NCBI RefSeq assembly: GCF_018294505.1
Contig: NC_057800.1
Coordinates: 472,552,582-472,616,581, forward strand
Reading direction: 5' to 3'
DNA length: 64,000 nucleotides
Source of the DNA: Triticum aestivum
Lineage: Eukaryota; Streptophyta; Magnoliopsida; Poales; Poaceae
Part shown: piece after piece, positions 1 through 10,745 of the stretch
Position numbering within the stretch: position 1 is the stretch's first letter
Layout of the letters: every line of letters begins with the position of its first letter
Notes under the pieces: model-generated
Told to the model about the DNA's origin: nothing
What the model saw: the letters and a program-made list of their open reading frames with translations, nothing else
Databases searched by the model: none
Translations under genes and position numbers: made by a program

Positions 1-1274
1 CATTAAACGTCTGGACACCGTCAAGCGCGCCCGGAGTAACCTACAACAAGACCGCCTGGCACGTTCCGAGCAAGCGTAGCAATGCGGCCCCAACCCCAGC
101 CCTCGCGAACTTGCGAAACCAGTGTTGCGCGTACATAACTACGCTCTGGAAATACCATGGGCACAGGGGGAGGGGCACCATCACGGCACGCCCGAAACGC
201 GGCTTAAACCGCACTAGGGGCTGCCGATTTCTTAATTTTCTCTTATTTTCAGGACTCCATTCTTCGGAAGGCTTGTCCGGCAGTACAATTGCCGCACAAA
301 CGATACAACCAGGGAAGCAGAAAGCTACGCCGCACTATGGAACTCTAAGGTGGTCTCTATAACGAGCAGTATACCTGTTTCACATACCATTCCGCAGCTC
401 GCCCCTGGAAAGGACATGTTAAATAGTCCCATCTTTTGCTTATTGCACTATTTGTATCGTTCTGCTTTGATCGCAGCTTTTTTAAATAAACAATGCATAG
501 CTTCCGTCTATTATTGCATTACTCTTTTTTACGAATATATGTTCATTAATGACATGTTGCACCCGTACACTTTGGTACGGCCAATACGCCAGGGGCTTAA
601 GTACCCCACAATACGGTGTGAGAAGTCCGAACACTTTCACAAGTGCGGCACCCCGAACTTATAGCATTATATGCATCGGCTCCGAATCATGTCTTGGGTC
701 AATAGTTGGGTTTGCCCGGCTCCTATGTTTTGGTACCTTACGTTCCGTTATATCGGCTAAGGTAGCACTAGGAGAACTACTGCGATTGTGCCCCAGTTGA
801 GCTGGGCTAAGCACCTCAGTAGAGAAAGCTAAAACTGACCGTCATGATGAGGCGAGAGCTGGTCGCTGTTCGAGAGGTTTTCGAGTCCCTAAAGACTTAT
901 GCCGCTTAGAGCGAGGAGTCGGCTTTGTCCGGCCTAGGCGTGGATAGCGCCCCGAACTCGGTCTTCCGAACACTAGGGGCTTCGCCGAAATTTAAAATTA
1001 TAGAATTCTATGGCTAAGTGAGAGTGTTCAAGCATTATAGTCCGATTGCCTTGTTCGTTGTGTTGAGCGCCTCCCTCGAAGGACCCAAGAATGGGAAAAA
1101 GAGCGCTCATGTTTATCCCGAACACCCCAGCACTCGTGGCATGGGGGCAGAAGCCGACGACTCGCCATCTCTCAAATTTGATAAACGGCCGCACAGAAGG
1201 TAATATTTTAAATTCAAAAGCGTTGCTTAGCGCATATGAACAAGTTTTCAGCGTACAGGATCACAAATGCGAGT
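1..1274 (+). other. Element A spacer without a convincing gene
   Basis: No frame here resembles gag, protease, RT, RNase H or integrase on either strand. The short open frames lack recognisable motifs. The position, just beyond the 3' end of the antisense gene, fits the spacer between pol and that gene. I see no PBS, LTR or tandem array in it. Confidence 0.5.
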
Positions 1275-2000
1275 TTACTCAAAAATTACATCTTTGGAGC
1301 ATTCATCCGCTATAAGGCGGGCACCCTTCAGGACGCCCTCATAATACGCTTCCGGGACGCGATGCTCCTTGCCCGGCGGCGGCCCGTCCTTCACCAGCTT
1401 CTCCGCATCCATCTTGCCCCAGTGCACTTTAGCACGGGCAAGCGCCCTACGGGCACCTTCGATGCAGACGGAGCGCTTGATTACTTCAAGCCATGGACAG
1501 GCATCCACCAGCCGCCTCACCAGCCCGAAGTAGCTCCCAGGCAGAGCCTCTCCAGGCCAAAGCCGAACTATGAGGCCCTTTATAGCTTGTTCGGCCACCT
1601 TGTGGAGCTCGACCATTTGCTTCAGTTGGTCGCTCAAAGGCACCAGGTGCCTGGCCTCAGCATACTTAGACCAGAACACCTTCTCCGTCGAGCTCCCCTC
1701 CTCGGCTCGGTAATAGGCGGCGGCATCAGACACACTGCGGGGCAAATTTGCGAAAGCTCCTGGAGAGCTCCGGACTCGGGTAAGTAACAAGTAATTCACT
1801 TTCACGTGCTTGCTTTGCATAATGAATGCCTTACCCGCCGTCATCGCCTCAATTTCTTGGAGGGCTTTCTGGGCTTCGGCCTTGGCAAACTTCGTGCTTT
1901 CGAGGGCTACCGCAAGCTCGGATGCTTGCGTCTTTGAGTCAAGCTCCAAACTCTCGTGTTTTTTCATGAGAGCCTGGAGCTCTTTCTGCACCTCCTCCAC
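1275..2000 (-). CDS. 3' exon of the antisense gene: coiled coil and conserved tail
   Basis: The frame is open for 241 codons to a stop at 1275. Residues 1-55 are an amphipathic coiled coil (EVQKELQALMKKHESLELD, then alternating K, E, A and L). The rest is compact, with AFANLPRSVSDAAAYYRAEE, SYFGLVRRLVDACPWLEVIK and the terminal RLIADECSKDVIFE. The 5' border is uncertain because no ATG opens the frame; an upstream splice acceptor is expected between 2000 and 2160. Element F carries a homologous, more decayed copy of the tail (36327-36590), which supports this as a real coding exon. Confidence 0.65.
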   Translation of the reverse strand: MEEVQKELQALMKKHESLELDSKTQASELAVALESTKFAKAEAQKALQEIEAMTAGKAFIMQSKHVKVNYLLLTRVRSSPGAFANLPRSVSDAAAYYRAEEGSSTEKVFWSKYAEARHLVPLSDQLKQMVELHKVAEQAIKGLIVRLWPGEALPGSYFGLVRRLVDACPWLEVIKRSVCIEGARRALARAKVHWGKMDAEKLVKDGPPPGKEHRVPEAYYEGVLKGARLIADECSKDVIFE

Positions 2001-3454
2001 CCGCGCCTCCTGCTTCCCCCTCTGTGTGCTCCGCGGCCGCTCTGTTTTCAGCCTCGGACAGCGCCTTCTTAAGGGTTGCCACCTCAGTCATGGCCCCTAT
2101 AATAGCACGTTGATCCTGTCATTTTTTGCAACCACATCTTCTCTATATACTTGCGCAAGGTATTACTTACCTTCCTTCTCCTCGAGTTGCCTCTTGGCAT
2201 GGCCGAGCTCGTTCTCGGACCGCGCGAGGTTTTGCTTCAGCGTATCCACCTCCGCAGTCAGTGCGGCGGAGGCCAGCAGCGAAGCCTGCATACGCATATT
2301 GACTTGATTATGTTAGACTCCTGCGAATGTTATTAGATCCTCTATTCGGCTTTTCTTTCCGAACGCCGAACAGAGCATCAGGGGCTACTGTCTATGCGGT
2401 AATATTTTTATATATTCTCTACTTACCTCAAAGCCTATTAGAGGGCTGGCACAGGCTTCAGTCAGTCCGCTCTTGGCGGACTGAACCTTCTAGATCACCG
2501 CACTCATAATAGTGCGGTGCTCCTCGTCGATGGAGGCGCCGTTAAGCACCTCCAGCAAATTGTCCGGTGCCTCCGGTTGGACGGAGGTCACCGGCTTGGT
2601 AGGCTTGCTCCTCTTTGAAGGAGCCTGCCTAACGGAGTCCGGAACCGTTGACGGTCCCGGCGCGGTGTCCGGCTCAAGGCCGGACTCGGAGCCCTTGGGG
2701 GATTTATCCCCTTTACGCCTGGAGTCTGGGAGGTCGCCTTGCGGCGCCTCCAGGACCACCTCCTCCTAGCTTGGAACCTGTTGGGACGCCACCTCGGCGT
2801 CGTCTGTAGGGTAGGGGAGGTAGCCGTCGGAAGCGAATTCACATCCGACGAATCCAGGGAGCCGCTCGATGACTCGTCGAGCCCGGCCTTGGGCGAACTA
2901 CATAGTCATATTTGGCGTAAGGAGGAGCCGTGCAAGAAAGGAACACTATGAATTGCTCTGGCGTCCGAATACTTACGATCTCGCCAGGGGCTTGGCCCTG
3001 TGCGGCCACTCCTCTTCGCCGTCGTCGGCGTTGGTGGAGTAGTCCAGAGGAAGGGTCTTCCCCTTCTTGGACCCTTCGGCCTCCCCAGTTGGGGCGGCCT
3101 TCCTTTTCTTCCCTCCCCCCGCTGGAGGGGGAGAGGTCTCTTCTTCCTCCTCCTCGTCTTCACGGGAGGAGTGCGCCTTGGAGTCGTCGGATGATGAATC
3201 CGACACCTCCCGGCGTCGGGCACTCTTTCGAGTCCCCGTGGCCTTCTTCTTGGCCTTCTTCTCCGGCACCACATAGGGTGCCGGAACCAGCAGCTTCGCC
3301 AAGCGAGCGTCCGCTGGGCCTTCGGGCAAAGGAGCCGGACAGTTGATCTGTCCGGACGTCTCCTGCCAATCCTGTCAAAGGTAAGGGAGCTTAGATCCCG
3401 CATGGAGTCAAACTATGAAAAACTAATACCCTGTAAAAGGTAAAAACAGCTTAC

Positions 3455-4318
3455 CGCACTAGCGTGACGCTGCGTGCTGAATCCGCGATCCTCGGTAGCG
3501 GATGCGGGGGCCTCGGCGCCCTTGAAAAGCACCTTCCAGGCATCTTCGTACGTCGTGTCGAAGAGCCTGCTCAGAGTTCGGTGCTGCGCCGGGTCGAACT
3601 CCCACAGGTTGAAAGCCCGTTGTTGACACGGGAGGATCCGGCGGATGAGCATAACCTGGACTACGTTGACAAGTTTGAGCTTCTTGTCCACCAGGGTTTG
3701 GACGCATGTTTGGAGTCCGGTCAGCTCTCCTTTTTTACCCCACGACAGGCCCGTCTCTTTCCAGGAGGTGAGCCGCGTAGGGGGTCCGGATCGGAACTCG
3801 GGGGCTGCGACCCATTCAGGGTCGCGCGGCTCGGTGATGTAAAACCACCCCGATTGCCACCCCTTTAGGGTCTCCACGAAGGAGCCCTCGAGCCATAGGA
3901 CGTTGGGCATCTTGCCCACCATGGCGCCTCCGCACTCCGCCTGGGTGCCGCGCACCACCTTCGGCTTGACATTGAAAGTCTTGAGCCATAGGCCGAAATG
4001 GGGGCGGATGCAGAGGAAAGCCTCGCACACGACGATAAACGCCGAGATGTTGAGGACAAAGTTCGGGGCCAGATCGTGGAAATCCAGGCCATAGTAGAAC
4101 ATGAGCCCCCGGACAAATGGGTGGAGAGGGAAGCCCAGTCCGCGGAGGAAATGGGGGAGGAACACCACCCTCTCATGGGGCCTAGGGGTGGGGATGAGCT
4201 GCCCCTCTTCGGGAAGCCGGTGCGCAATGTCGTTAGACAAGTATCCGGCCTTCCTCAGTTTTTTGATGTGTCCCTCCGTGACGGAGGAGACCATCCACTT
4301 GCCTCCCGCTCCGGACAT
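3455..4318 (-). CDS. Exon 1 of the antisense gene: PF04195-like domain
   Basis: The exon is 288 codons long, fully open and in phase 0. It begins MSGAGGKWMVSSVTEGHIKK. The core, residues about 45-110, has the pattern typical of the family: an HERVVFLPHFLRGLGFPLHP start, then YYGLDFHDLAPNFVLNISAF and CEAFLCIRPHFGLWLKTF. Residues about 130-175 include a WLEGSFVETLKGWQSGWFYI block. The exon ends at RHASA before a GTAAGC donor. The matching region of C (38774-39547) shows the same order of blocks at lower similarity. I recognise no catalytic residues. An uninterrupted exon of this length is notable beside the decayed exon 3. Confidence 0.7.
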
Positions 4319-4860
4319 GGCTGGAGAAGGTTGAGGTGGGGTGTGCGGACTTGGGCGCTGGAGCTCGAGTGCGCGGAAATGGATAGGCAAAGGAGGAAGA
4401 AGGCGTGGATGAAAAGGTGGATCCTTATCCCCTTATATGGGCGGACGCGACTATGCGTCCCCACCAGCCTGGTAAAACTCGCTTATCTCCCAAGCGCCGT
4501 AATCAATGGCGCGGTTGGGTTACCCACGCCCGTATTGATGAGAATCCCGGAATAAGGGGACACGATCTCTGCTTTGACAAGACGTGCCAAGGAAACCGCC
4601 TCGCTAAACGCGCTGAGGTGGGACAGTAAAACGATTCGAATAAAGACTTGGCCGTGGTGTGATGTCACGCTACGGAATACGTCAGCAGATTAGATTTGTG
4701 TAAATATTATTCTCGCTATGGCAATATGTGGAAACTTATTTTGCAGAGCCGGACACTACCTTTGTGTTCAAAATCTTCTATGAAGTACTTGGAGGAGGAA
4801 CCCGCCTTGCAATGCCGAAGACAATCTGCGCGCCGGACTCGTCGTCATTGAAGCCTGGTT

Positions 4861-4870
4861 CAGGGGCTAC
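4861..4870 (+). other. Polypurine tract of element A
   Basis: The stretch CAGGGGCTAC lies directly before the TGAGGGAGTC start of the 3' LTR. It fixes the element on the plus strand. A similar GGGGCCTAC stands before the 3' LTR of element C on the other strand. Confidence 0.7.
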
Positions 4871-5343
4871 TGAGGGAGTCCTGGATTAGGGGGTGTCCGG
4901 ATAGCCGGACTATACCTTCGGCCGGACTCCTGGACTATGAAGATACAAGATTGAAGACTTCGTCCCGTGTCCGGAAGGGACTTTCCTTGGCGTGGAAGGC
5001 AAGCTTGGGGATACGAATATGTAGATCTCCTACCATTGTAACCGCCTCTGTGTAACCCTATCCCTCTCCGGTGTCTATATAAACCGGAGGGTTTTAGTCC
5101 GTAGGACGAAGAACAATCATACCATAGGCTAGCTTCTAGGATTTAGCCTTTCTGATCTCGTGGTAGATCTACTCTTGTACTACCCATATTATCAATATTA
5201 ATCAAGCAGGACGTAGGGTTTTACCTCCATCAAGAGGGCTCGAACCTGGGTAAAAACATCGTGTCCCTTGTCTCCTGTTACCATCCGCCTAGACGCACAG
5301 TTCGGAACCCCCTACCCGAGATCCGCCGGTTTTCACACCGACA
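4871..5343 (+). repeat. 3' LTR of element A (473 bp)
   Basis: The LTR starts TGAGGGAGTCC and ends CACACCGACA, so it has the TG...CA termini of LTRs. Its first 370 bp or so reappear at 35937-36310 in element F, which confirms the left border. A TATA box sits at 5076-5082. The five bases after it (GCCAC, 5344-5348) would be the target duplication; the other copy must lie outside the window. Confidence 0.85.
5066..5089 (+). promoter_or_regulatory. LTR core promoter: TATA box inside an inverted repeat
   Basis: TATATAA at 5076-5082 is framed by CTCCGGT (5066-5072) and ACCGGAG (5083-5089), a perfect 7-bp inverted repeat. The F copy at 36131-36158 extends the arms to 9 bp. The TATA box lies in the middle of the LTR, where transcription of a retrotransposon should start. 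Confidence 0.6.
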
Positions 5344-7439
5344 GCCACCGCAGCCTTGTGTGAGATACTCTGAACAACGACAAACCAGGCAGGCAGGCTC
5401 CATTGTATATAGTGAGTGGACTACCTTTTTCTCCATACAAATTGTTTTATATTCTGTGTACGTGCCATTGAGCGCTATAACTTTATTTAAAAATAACGCG
5501 GCAACACGTCAAGTCGAACTTTGTTTCGTGCACGCGTGGTACACGACCTCCCTAGGTAAACAACCGCTACAGGCGTTCAAATTAGCACGTGGGCTGCCAT
5601 TTCGTAAAGAAATGAGCTCCACCATGTACCCGCGCGGGTGTGGCTGGGCACGAAGCATGAGTACGTGCACAGTGCACCTATTCTCTTCTTGTATACGTAC
5701 ACCACCTATGTGGGGTTGTGTGAGAGAGATACAAACCTAGAGAGATATAGTGTGTGGATTCTTGAGTTTTGGGGGGGGGTCAATCAAAAAATGTAACATA
5801 TGCAATGTGTGTGAAATAGAGTCCTGGATATAACATATATATAGAGGGGGCATCCACGAGAAGAGAGTGGAGGTATCATCGGCTTGAGGTATCCATAGAA
5901 TCAAAGAGAGGGGTGATGTGTGTGTGTGCGCGCGCGCGCGATCGATAAAGAGTGTCATCGAATTTGTGTGTGCCCACATCAAAGATATAGAGTGGCTGGC
6001 CTACTAGAATGTGAGATGGGACATGTGCAGTTTGTCTCTATGGCAAGGATACCTACCTGCAGCGCTCGACTATCGGTGTGTGGTGGGGGAAGAGGGAGGC
6101 CCAATTAACTATAGAGGAACAATGGTTGGTATATGTGTGGAGGAGGAGAGAGGCCTACCTCATGTATTAAGGAGATCGATCTGCCTCATGTATTAAGGGA
6201 GATCGATCGGCATCCATGCATATGTGCAGGAGAGGAATAAGGTTGGGAGAGAGACAGAGCTAGAGTGTTGGAGGGGGTGGTAGTGGAGTTGCTTCTAACA
6301 AATGGTGGGATAGGCTTGCTAGACAAACGGAGGGCACGCCTGCAATATCAATAAGAGCGGAGATGGCTGCTTGTTGTCTGTGCACATGCGTGTGAGAGAC
6401 GGGTCAGGAGGCATGCACGAATGATGAGGAGGGACGATGTGGCTGTGATAAGCAGACGTAACTACATAGGAAGATCAATCGCCCTTTGTTAGAGAAAGGA
6501 GAGACATAACTTGTGAGGTACGTCGATCAATGGGGGGGTAGTTAAAGTCAATCTAGGTATATGTTGGGAGATCGATTGGTATACATGCATGTGTGTGTTC
6601 GAAGCAAATGAGGCACGAGGAGAAGGATAGAGAGAGAGGGATGCATGTAGGAGGTGGTACGAGAGGCATACTATATCGAGGGGGGAAGTGTGCGAGTACG
6701 AGAACAATAAAAAGAGTGGTGGGAGTGAGGCATGGATGGTGACAAGAGAAGAGGGGAAGCTTGTGTTTGTGCTAGGCACACCTGGCTAGAGAGGCATATC
6801 GATTTATGTGTGCCGTAAAGAAGGAGCTGGGGGGCCTACGCACACCGTGGGTGAACGACCTAAAGTGAAAAGATGAATTTGCGCGATGGAGCTAGAGAAT
6901 GCTGAGGGAGGGTGAGAGGGATGCGGGCGTGTGCATGCACAAGAGAAAGTTAGCGCTAGCTACAAAGATAAGAGGGTTGTGTGGGTGTAAAAGACGAATA
7001 GAGATCATATATACTTCATTATAAAAAGCGAATTCGGATATTTGAAGAATTTATCATAGTGTTTCAAACCGACGCATGTGTGAATATATATAATGGTGAT
7101 ACACATGGTGTGGTTATGAACATGTTGTACTACATTTAATATATTTTATATCTACTCTTATAAAAACGGAGTTGTTGATGATGGTGTGCCTGCCATCCTG
7201 CACTATAGGCCGTCCGATTTATATCTGGCGGATAGCAAGGAAACTATGATGGTTGAAGTTGGCAACTAACATGATTGTAGATTCTTTTTGAAATTACGAG
7301 AAAGCGAATTCAAAATTTCGTTCGATTGGCAGCGGTAAGTATAAGACTTTGGCATGCACTAAAATGTCGGTATGAGTAGGTTACATGCATTATACAGCAA
7401 GCGAAAAAATTCAATCAGACCTATAACATGGATTCATAA
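5344..7439. other. Probable CACTA interior, no gene recognised
   Basis: About 2.1 kb of TG-, GA- and AT-rich DNA with many short runs (TG, GAGAGA, GATCGATC). No frame shows a known domain. Subtracting the LTR elements A and B makes this stretch continuous with 17755-24417, which ends in a CACTA terminus, so it is probably the same element. A short direct repeat built on CTCATGTATTAAG lies at about 6158-6205. Confidence 0.35.
5915..5940. repeat. Compound dinucleotide repeat (TG)n(CG)n
   Basis: An alternating purine-pyrimidine run changes from TG units to CG units and ends at GATCGATC. Such runs can adopt Z-DNA and vary in length. No gene overlaps it. Confidence 0.85.
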
Positions 7440-7683
7440 CTCCCTCCCTTCCATCTATATTGGGGCGTATGAAATTTTTCAAGACCCACCTTTGACCTAT
7501 TGGACAAAGATTAATAGTACATGACATGCACAATGTGAAAATTAATATCATTGAAAACCTTTCTCAGACGAATTAACGGTTGTGCTTGGTGTAAGTTGCA
7601 TGTCATATATCATGCTCTACCATGTTGGTCAAAGTTTAGCATCGAAAATGGCATTAGGCCCATAATTAGATGGAAGGAGGGAG
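7440..7683. mobile_element. Stowaway-type MITE (Tc1/Mariner derived), 244 bp
   Basis: The left end CTCCCTCCCTTCCATCT and the right end AGATGGAAGGAGGGAG are inverted repeats with one base of indel difference. CTCCCTCC is the conserved Stowaway terminus. The expected TA target duplication is intact on the right (7684-7685) and appears as AA on the left. There is no coding capacity, so mobilisation would need a mariner-like transposase in trans. Confidence 0.85.
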
Positions 7684-7782
7684 TAAGCTTTGAATATCAT
7701 TTGTATAGTAAAAAGGGGGCAAGACTCCTCTCTTTGTGTGGTGTGAATAGTTTTATTTTTTTCGTTTTCTTATTGGTTGAGG

Positions 7783-7787
7783 GAAGT
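7783..7787. other. Target-site duplication of element B, left copy (GAAGT)
   Basis: GAAGT directly precedes the 5' LTR at 7788 and is repeated at 17755-17759 directly after the 3' LTR. A perfect 5-bp duplication shows that both outer borders of B are original. Confidence 0.95.
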
Positions 7788-10730
7788 TGTAACATCCCAA
7801 AATTCTAAATTTTGGAATGTTATAATAAATAGATAGATTTGATTGATTGTTTGATTGATTGACTGAAAGTGAGTGAATTTGAAACTTTTTGAAAGTTAAA
7901 TGAGAGGGAATAAAAGGACTTTCCCAAAACTTTCATTTTTATGCTCTCCGCGAATTCAAATACTTTCCATCACAAAACCCTGGAGAGAAGATGACATGAC
8001 TTCTTCCATTTATTTAAATGACAAGGGGTGTTGAAAATATTTGAATTTCATTTGGAAAATATTTCCACTTCTGAAACTTTATGCAACTCAATGATTTTCA
8101 TGAAAGAAGATAAAATGACTTCTTCAAAACATATGAAATATGAGTTGGGAGTTTCGAAGAATCAAATTCAAAGCCCTTTTGAATTTATTTTCAATTTGGA
8201 GTTATTTGAGTTTTATTCAAATAATTTTTCTCCAAAAATAAAATATATGGAAAATAGGGTAACATGATTCCCTACAACAGAAATTGGAGAGAAATAAATT
8301 TGAAATCATTTTGATATTTTTAAAATGATTTTTATTGGATTTTATTAGACTGGTAGCACTCTTTGAATTATTTGAATTTGTGTGAATTTTATTTAATGCT
8401 ATGAAAATGTTCATCTTGTAGAAAATCTTTTTCTGAAAATTTTGACATATTATATGCCTATATAAAGTTTTATTTTATTTTTCGTTTTTCAGTTTATCGC
8501 ATTCTGTAAAAAAAAACTACACCGCGCGGCCGGCCGGAGGCAAAAAAAAAAAAGAACTGCACCGCGCGGCCGGCCGAAGGCCTTTAGGCCCATCGCCTCT
8601 TTTCTTCTCTGTTTCGTATATTTTCGTCTACGTTTAGTCCCACATTGCTTAGCCTTTGACCCCTAAGCCTCTTTTCCACCAATAAATATAGACCTATAGA
8701 GCCTCCAAAAATCATCCGATTCAGGTTAAATCAATATTTTGGTTTGACTAGATTCATTTAAAAAAAATATTTCTCCTCTCCGGCGCGACTTCTGAAAATT
8801 ATCTCTTCTCTCCAAAGTCGTCTTTTCTCTGCCTTATAAAGGTATCTTTCTTTTTTTTCTTCTTATACCTCAGTAGTTTATTATTTTTAGACTAATATAA
8901 TAAAAAAAATTAGATTATCAATTAGTCTACGTATTTATACATTAGACCCTAGCCCGTAGCTAATTTTTCTTCCGTAAAACAGCTTGACCCTAATTTTTCA
9001 AATAGCCATAACTTTTTACTCGTTTGCCCAAATCCAACGAAACCAACGCCCACTTCTTCGTTATGATCTCCTCTATCTAGTAATCCAACTCAAACATGTT
9101 TTTGAAAATTTTAAAATTTAAATTAGACCATATTTGAATTCAAACTTCTTTTGATCATATCTTTTTATCCGTAACTCCGTTTGAGTGATTCTTTTTGCAA
9201 ATCAAAGCTCTTGACCTAAATTTTCTGATAAGGCCAAATTCACATAATTTTGGTACTGTTAGAAATTGTTTTATGTTGCAAGAGCTATTTGCTTGGTTTT
9301 GATGTTTTCCGAATCGACTTCTTCGATCTTTCTGGTCTTTTGAGTAATTGCTTATGTGTGGTTACTATTGCTTGATTACGATAGATTGACCGGAGTGTGA
9401 CGAGTAGAGCTATCAAGATTTTGAGTGCGAATCATCTTCATCAACATTGCAGGCAAGTTCACACTTTGATCATACCTTTTCTACAACCCAGTTTTTCTTG
9501 CATTAGATCAATCCTCACACATTGCATGATTAGGATCTAATTAAATTGTGGGATGGGAAGTAGATGAGGTAGTACCTATTACCTGTTTATTATCAAACCC
9601 TTGGGAGTTACTATTACGTTATGCTTATATTGTCATGCTATTGCTCATAGACGTGGATTGGGTTTGAGAGTATCCATGACAGATGTGAGATTGTTAATTA
9701 ATGGTTTACTTAAGGTGGCAACTTAAACACACATCTGGGTGGATTGAGGCACCTGGGTATTCCAGGACTTGCATGTCTGGGCACCTGGGTATTCCAGGAC
9801 TTGCCTGTTTTTTCTTTTGGACCGCCACCCAGGCCCAAAGGGATCATAAGATTATTCATACTAGAAACTTCCGTGTGCAGCCACAAGCCACTATGGGCTC
9901 TGGCATAGTTGATTAAGTCGTGCGAACTCTTACAGGGTAGACTAGCAGATGTAGGGGAAAGTAGGTGTAACGGTCTATCCAACATAAGGTGCTAGCGCTT
10001 CTGAAAGACTATGTCTCGGTTATCCGTTTCTCAAACATCCTGTAGTGCGAGAAATCCAACGGAGGCGATCGAGTCTTGTGGGGAAAAGTGCGCAAACCTC
10101 TGCAGAGTGTACAAACTAATCATGATTAGCCGTGTCCCCGGTTATGGACGTCTTGAGTATCTAGTTCTTGGATTATCCTGTTGATCTCATCATGTTACTT
10201 CTAAATAAATATTGTTGGGTTATTGATGACTATTTTTAATTGGGATTGAGAATGCTGTCAACCATTCTCAATGTTTAACAACCACCATGATAGTTAAATA
10301 AATTTATTCCTTTGCAGTAGGGAAAAATTTGCTTTTCGCAAAAACAGTATAACCATAGAGCTTTTCCACCAGCCATATATGCATGTAGTGATAGCCATTG
10401 TTCATAATTTTTCTCTATGGTGTGAATTTGCCAGTACATTCAATGTACTGACCCGTTTCGGGCTGCAACGTCTCATGTTGCAGGTTTCTTACGACGAGTA
10501 AGTGATACGTTAGGGTTACGATTTCTACACTCAACTTTGTTGTTGGTGTTGATGGGAATCCACAACCTTGTTACTTCCGCTATATTGGATTGAGGTAATA
10601 GTATTTACTTTACTTTATACATGTGATTTACCTATGTTATAAATCCTTCGAGTACTGTGTGTGTCAGCATACCGATCCAGGGATGACACATAAGCACAGA
10701 GACTTGATCCATTCGGGTCGGGTCGCTACA
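7788..10730 (+). repeat. 5' LTR of element B (2943 bp)
   Basis: The LTR runs from TGTAACATCCC to GGGTCGCTACA. It is AT-rich except for two copies of a CACCGCGCGGCCGGCC block near 8519 and 8560. A possible TATA box (TTATAAAG) lies near 8834. Relative to the 3' LTR it has about 12 extra bases in a TGATTGATTG run near 7840 and lacks a 17-bp duplication seen at about 15044-15060. Other differences are scattered single bases. Confidence 0.92.
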
Positions 10731-10733
10731 AGA

Positions 10734-10745
10734 TGGTATCAGAGC
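10734..10745 (+). other. Primer binding site of element B, initiator Met-tRNA type
   Basis: TGGTATCAGAGC is complementary to the 3' end of plant initiator methionine tRNA. It lies three bases after the 5' LTR. This is the usual primer of chromovirus-type gypsy elements. Confidence 0.92.

Larger units (their letters stand above)
1275..4318 (-). pseudogene. Antisense accessory gene of element A (gypsy-associated, PF04195-like), multi-exon
   Basis: This gene runs against pol direction. Exon 1 (4318-3455) encodes the conserved globular part. Intron 1 (3454-3372) has GTAAGC and TTTGACAG borders. Exon 2 (3371-2977) encodes a lysine-, serine- and glutamate-rich acidic stretch. Intron 2 (2976-2898) has GTAAGT and TATGTAG borders. 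Exon 3 (about 2897-2490) encodes a polar, low-complexity stretch. Later exons (about 2300-1275) encode a coiled coil and a conserved tail. I start it at the ATG at 4318 because the upstream frame has only a TTG. Exon 3 is doubtful: the spliced frame and the best open frame differ, and a TAG lies near 2769, so the copy is probably decayed. The family is annotated as 'putative gypsy type transposon'; its function is unknown. The same gene occurs in F and C. Confidence 0.65.
1..5343 (+). mobile_element. Ty3/gypsy element A (Tat-like), 3' part: internal region plus 3' LTR
   Basis: This is the downstream part of an LTR retrotransposon whose gag-pol and 5' LTR lie left of the window. The polypurine tract next to the LTR at 4871 shows that the element reads on the plus strand. 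The internal DNA carries a multi-exon gene on the opposite strand, between the expected end of pol and the 3' LTR. That layout is known for the antisense ORF of the Tat/Grande lineage. TCCGG-type motifs recur in both the LTR and the internal DNA. A related copy, F, lies at 35937. The family may be what Triticeae libraries call Fatima or a relative; I cannot confirm the name. The element ends inside the CACTA DNA that continues at 5344. Confidence 0.8.

Noticed and set aside
2906..3403. Minus-strand Arg/Pro-rich frame of 165 codons
   Set aside because: It overlaps exon 2 of the antisense gene in another frame. Its composition is that of a GC-rich shadow, and the exon frame has better family similarity.
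5737..6779. His/Ser/Thr-rich minus-strand frames at 5737-5982 and 6489-6779
   Set aside because: They follow TG/CA and GA/TC low-complexity runs and show no domain or plausible start.
8028..8414. Asn/Phe/Lys-rich frames, repeated at 15069-15457
   Set aside because: They lie in the AT-rich LTRs of B and are duplicated with them. No domain is visible.
9701..9985. Short frames on both strands with a repeated CACCTGGGTATTCCAGGACT
   Set aside because: The sequence is inside the LTR of B and recurs in the 3' LTR. The direct repeat is minor and explains the repeated peptide.
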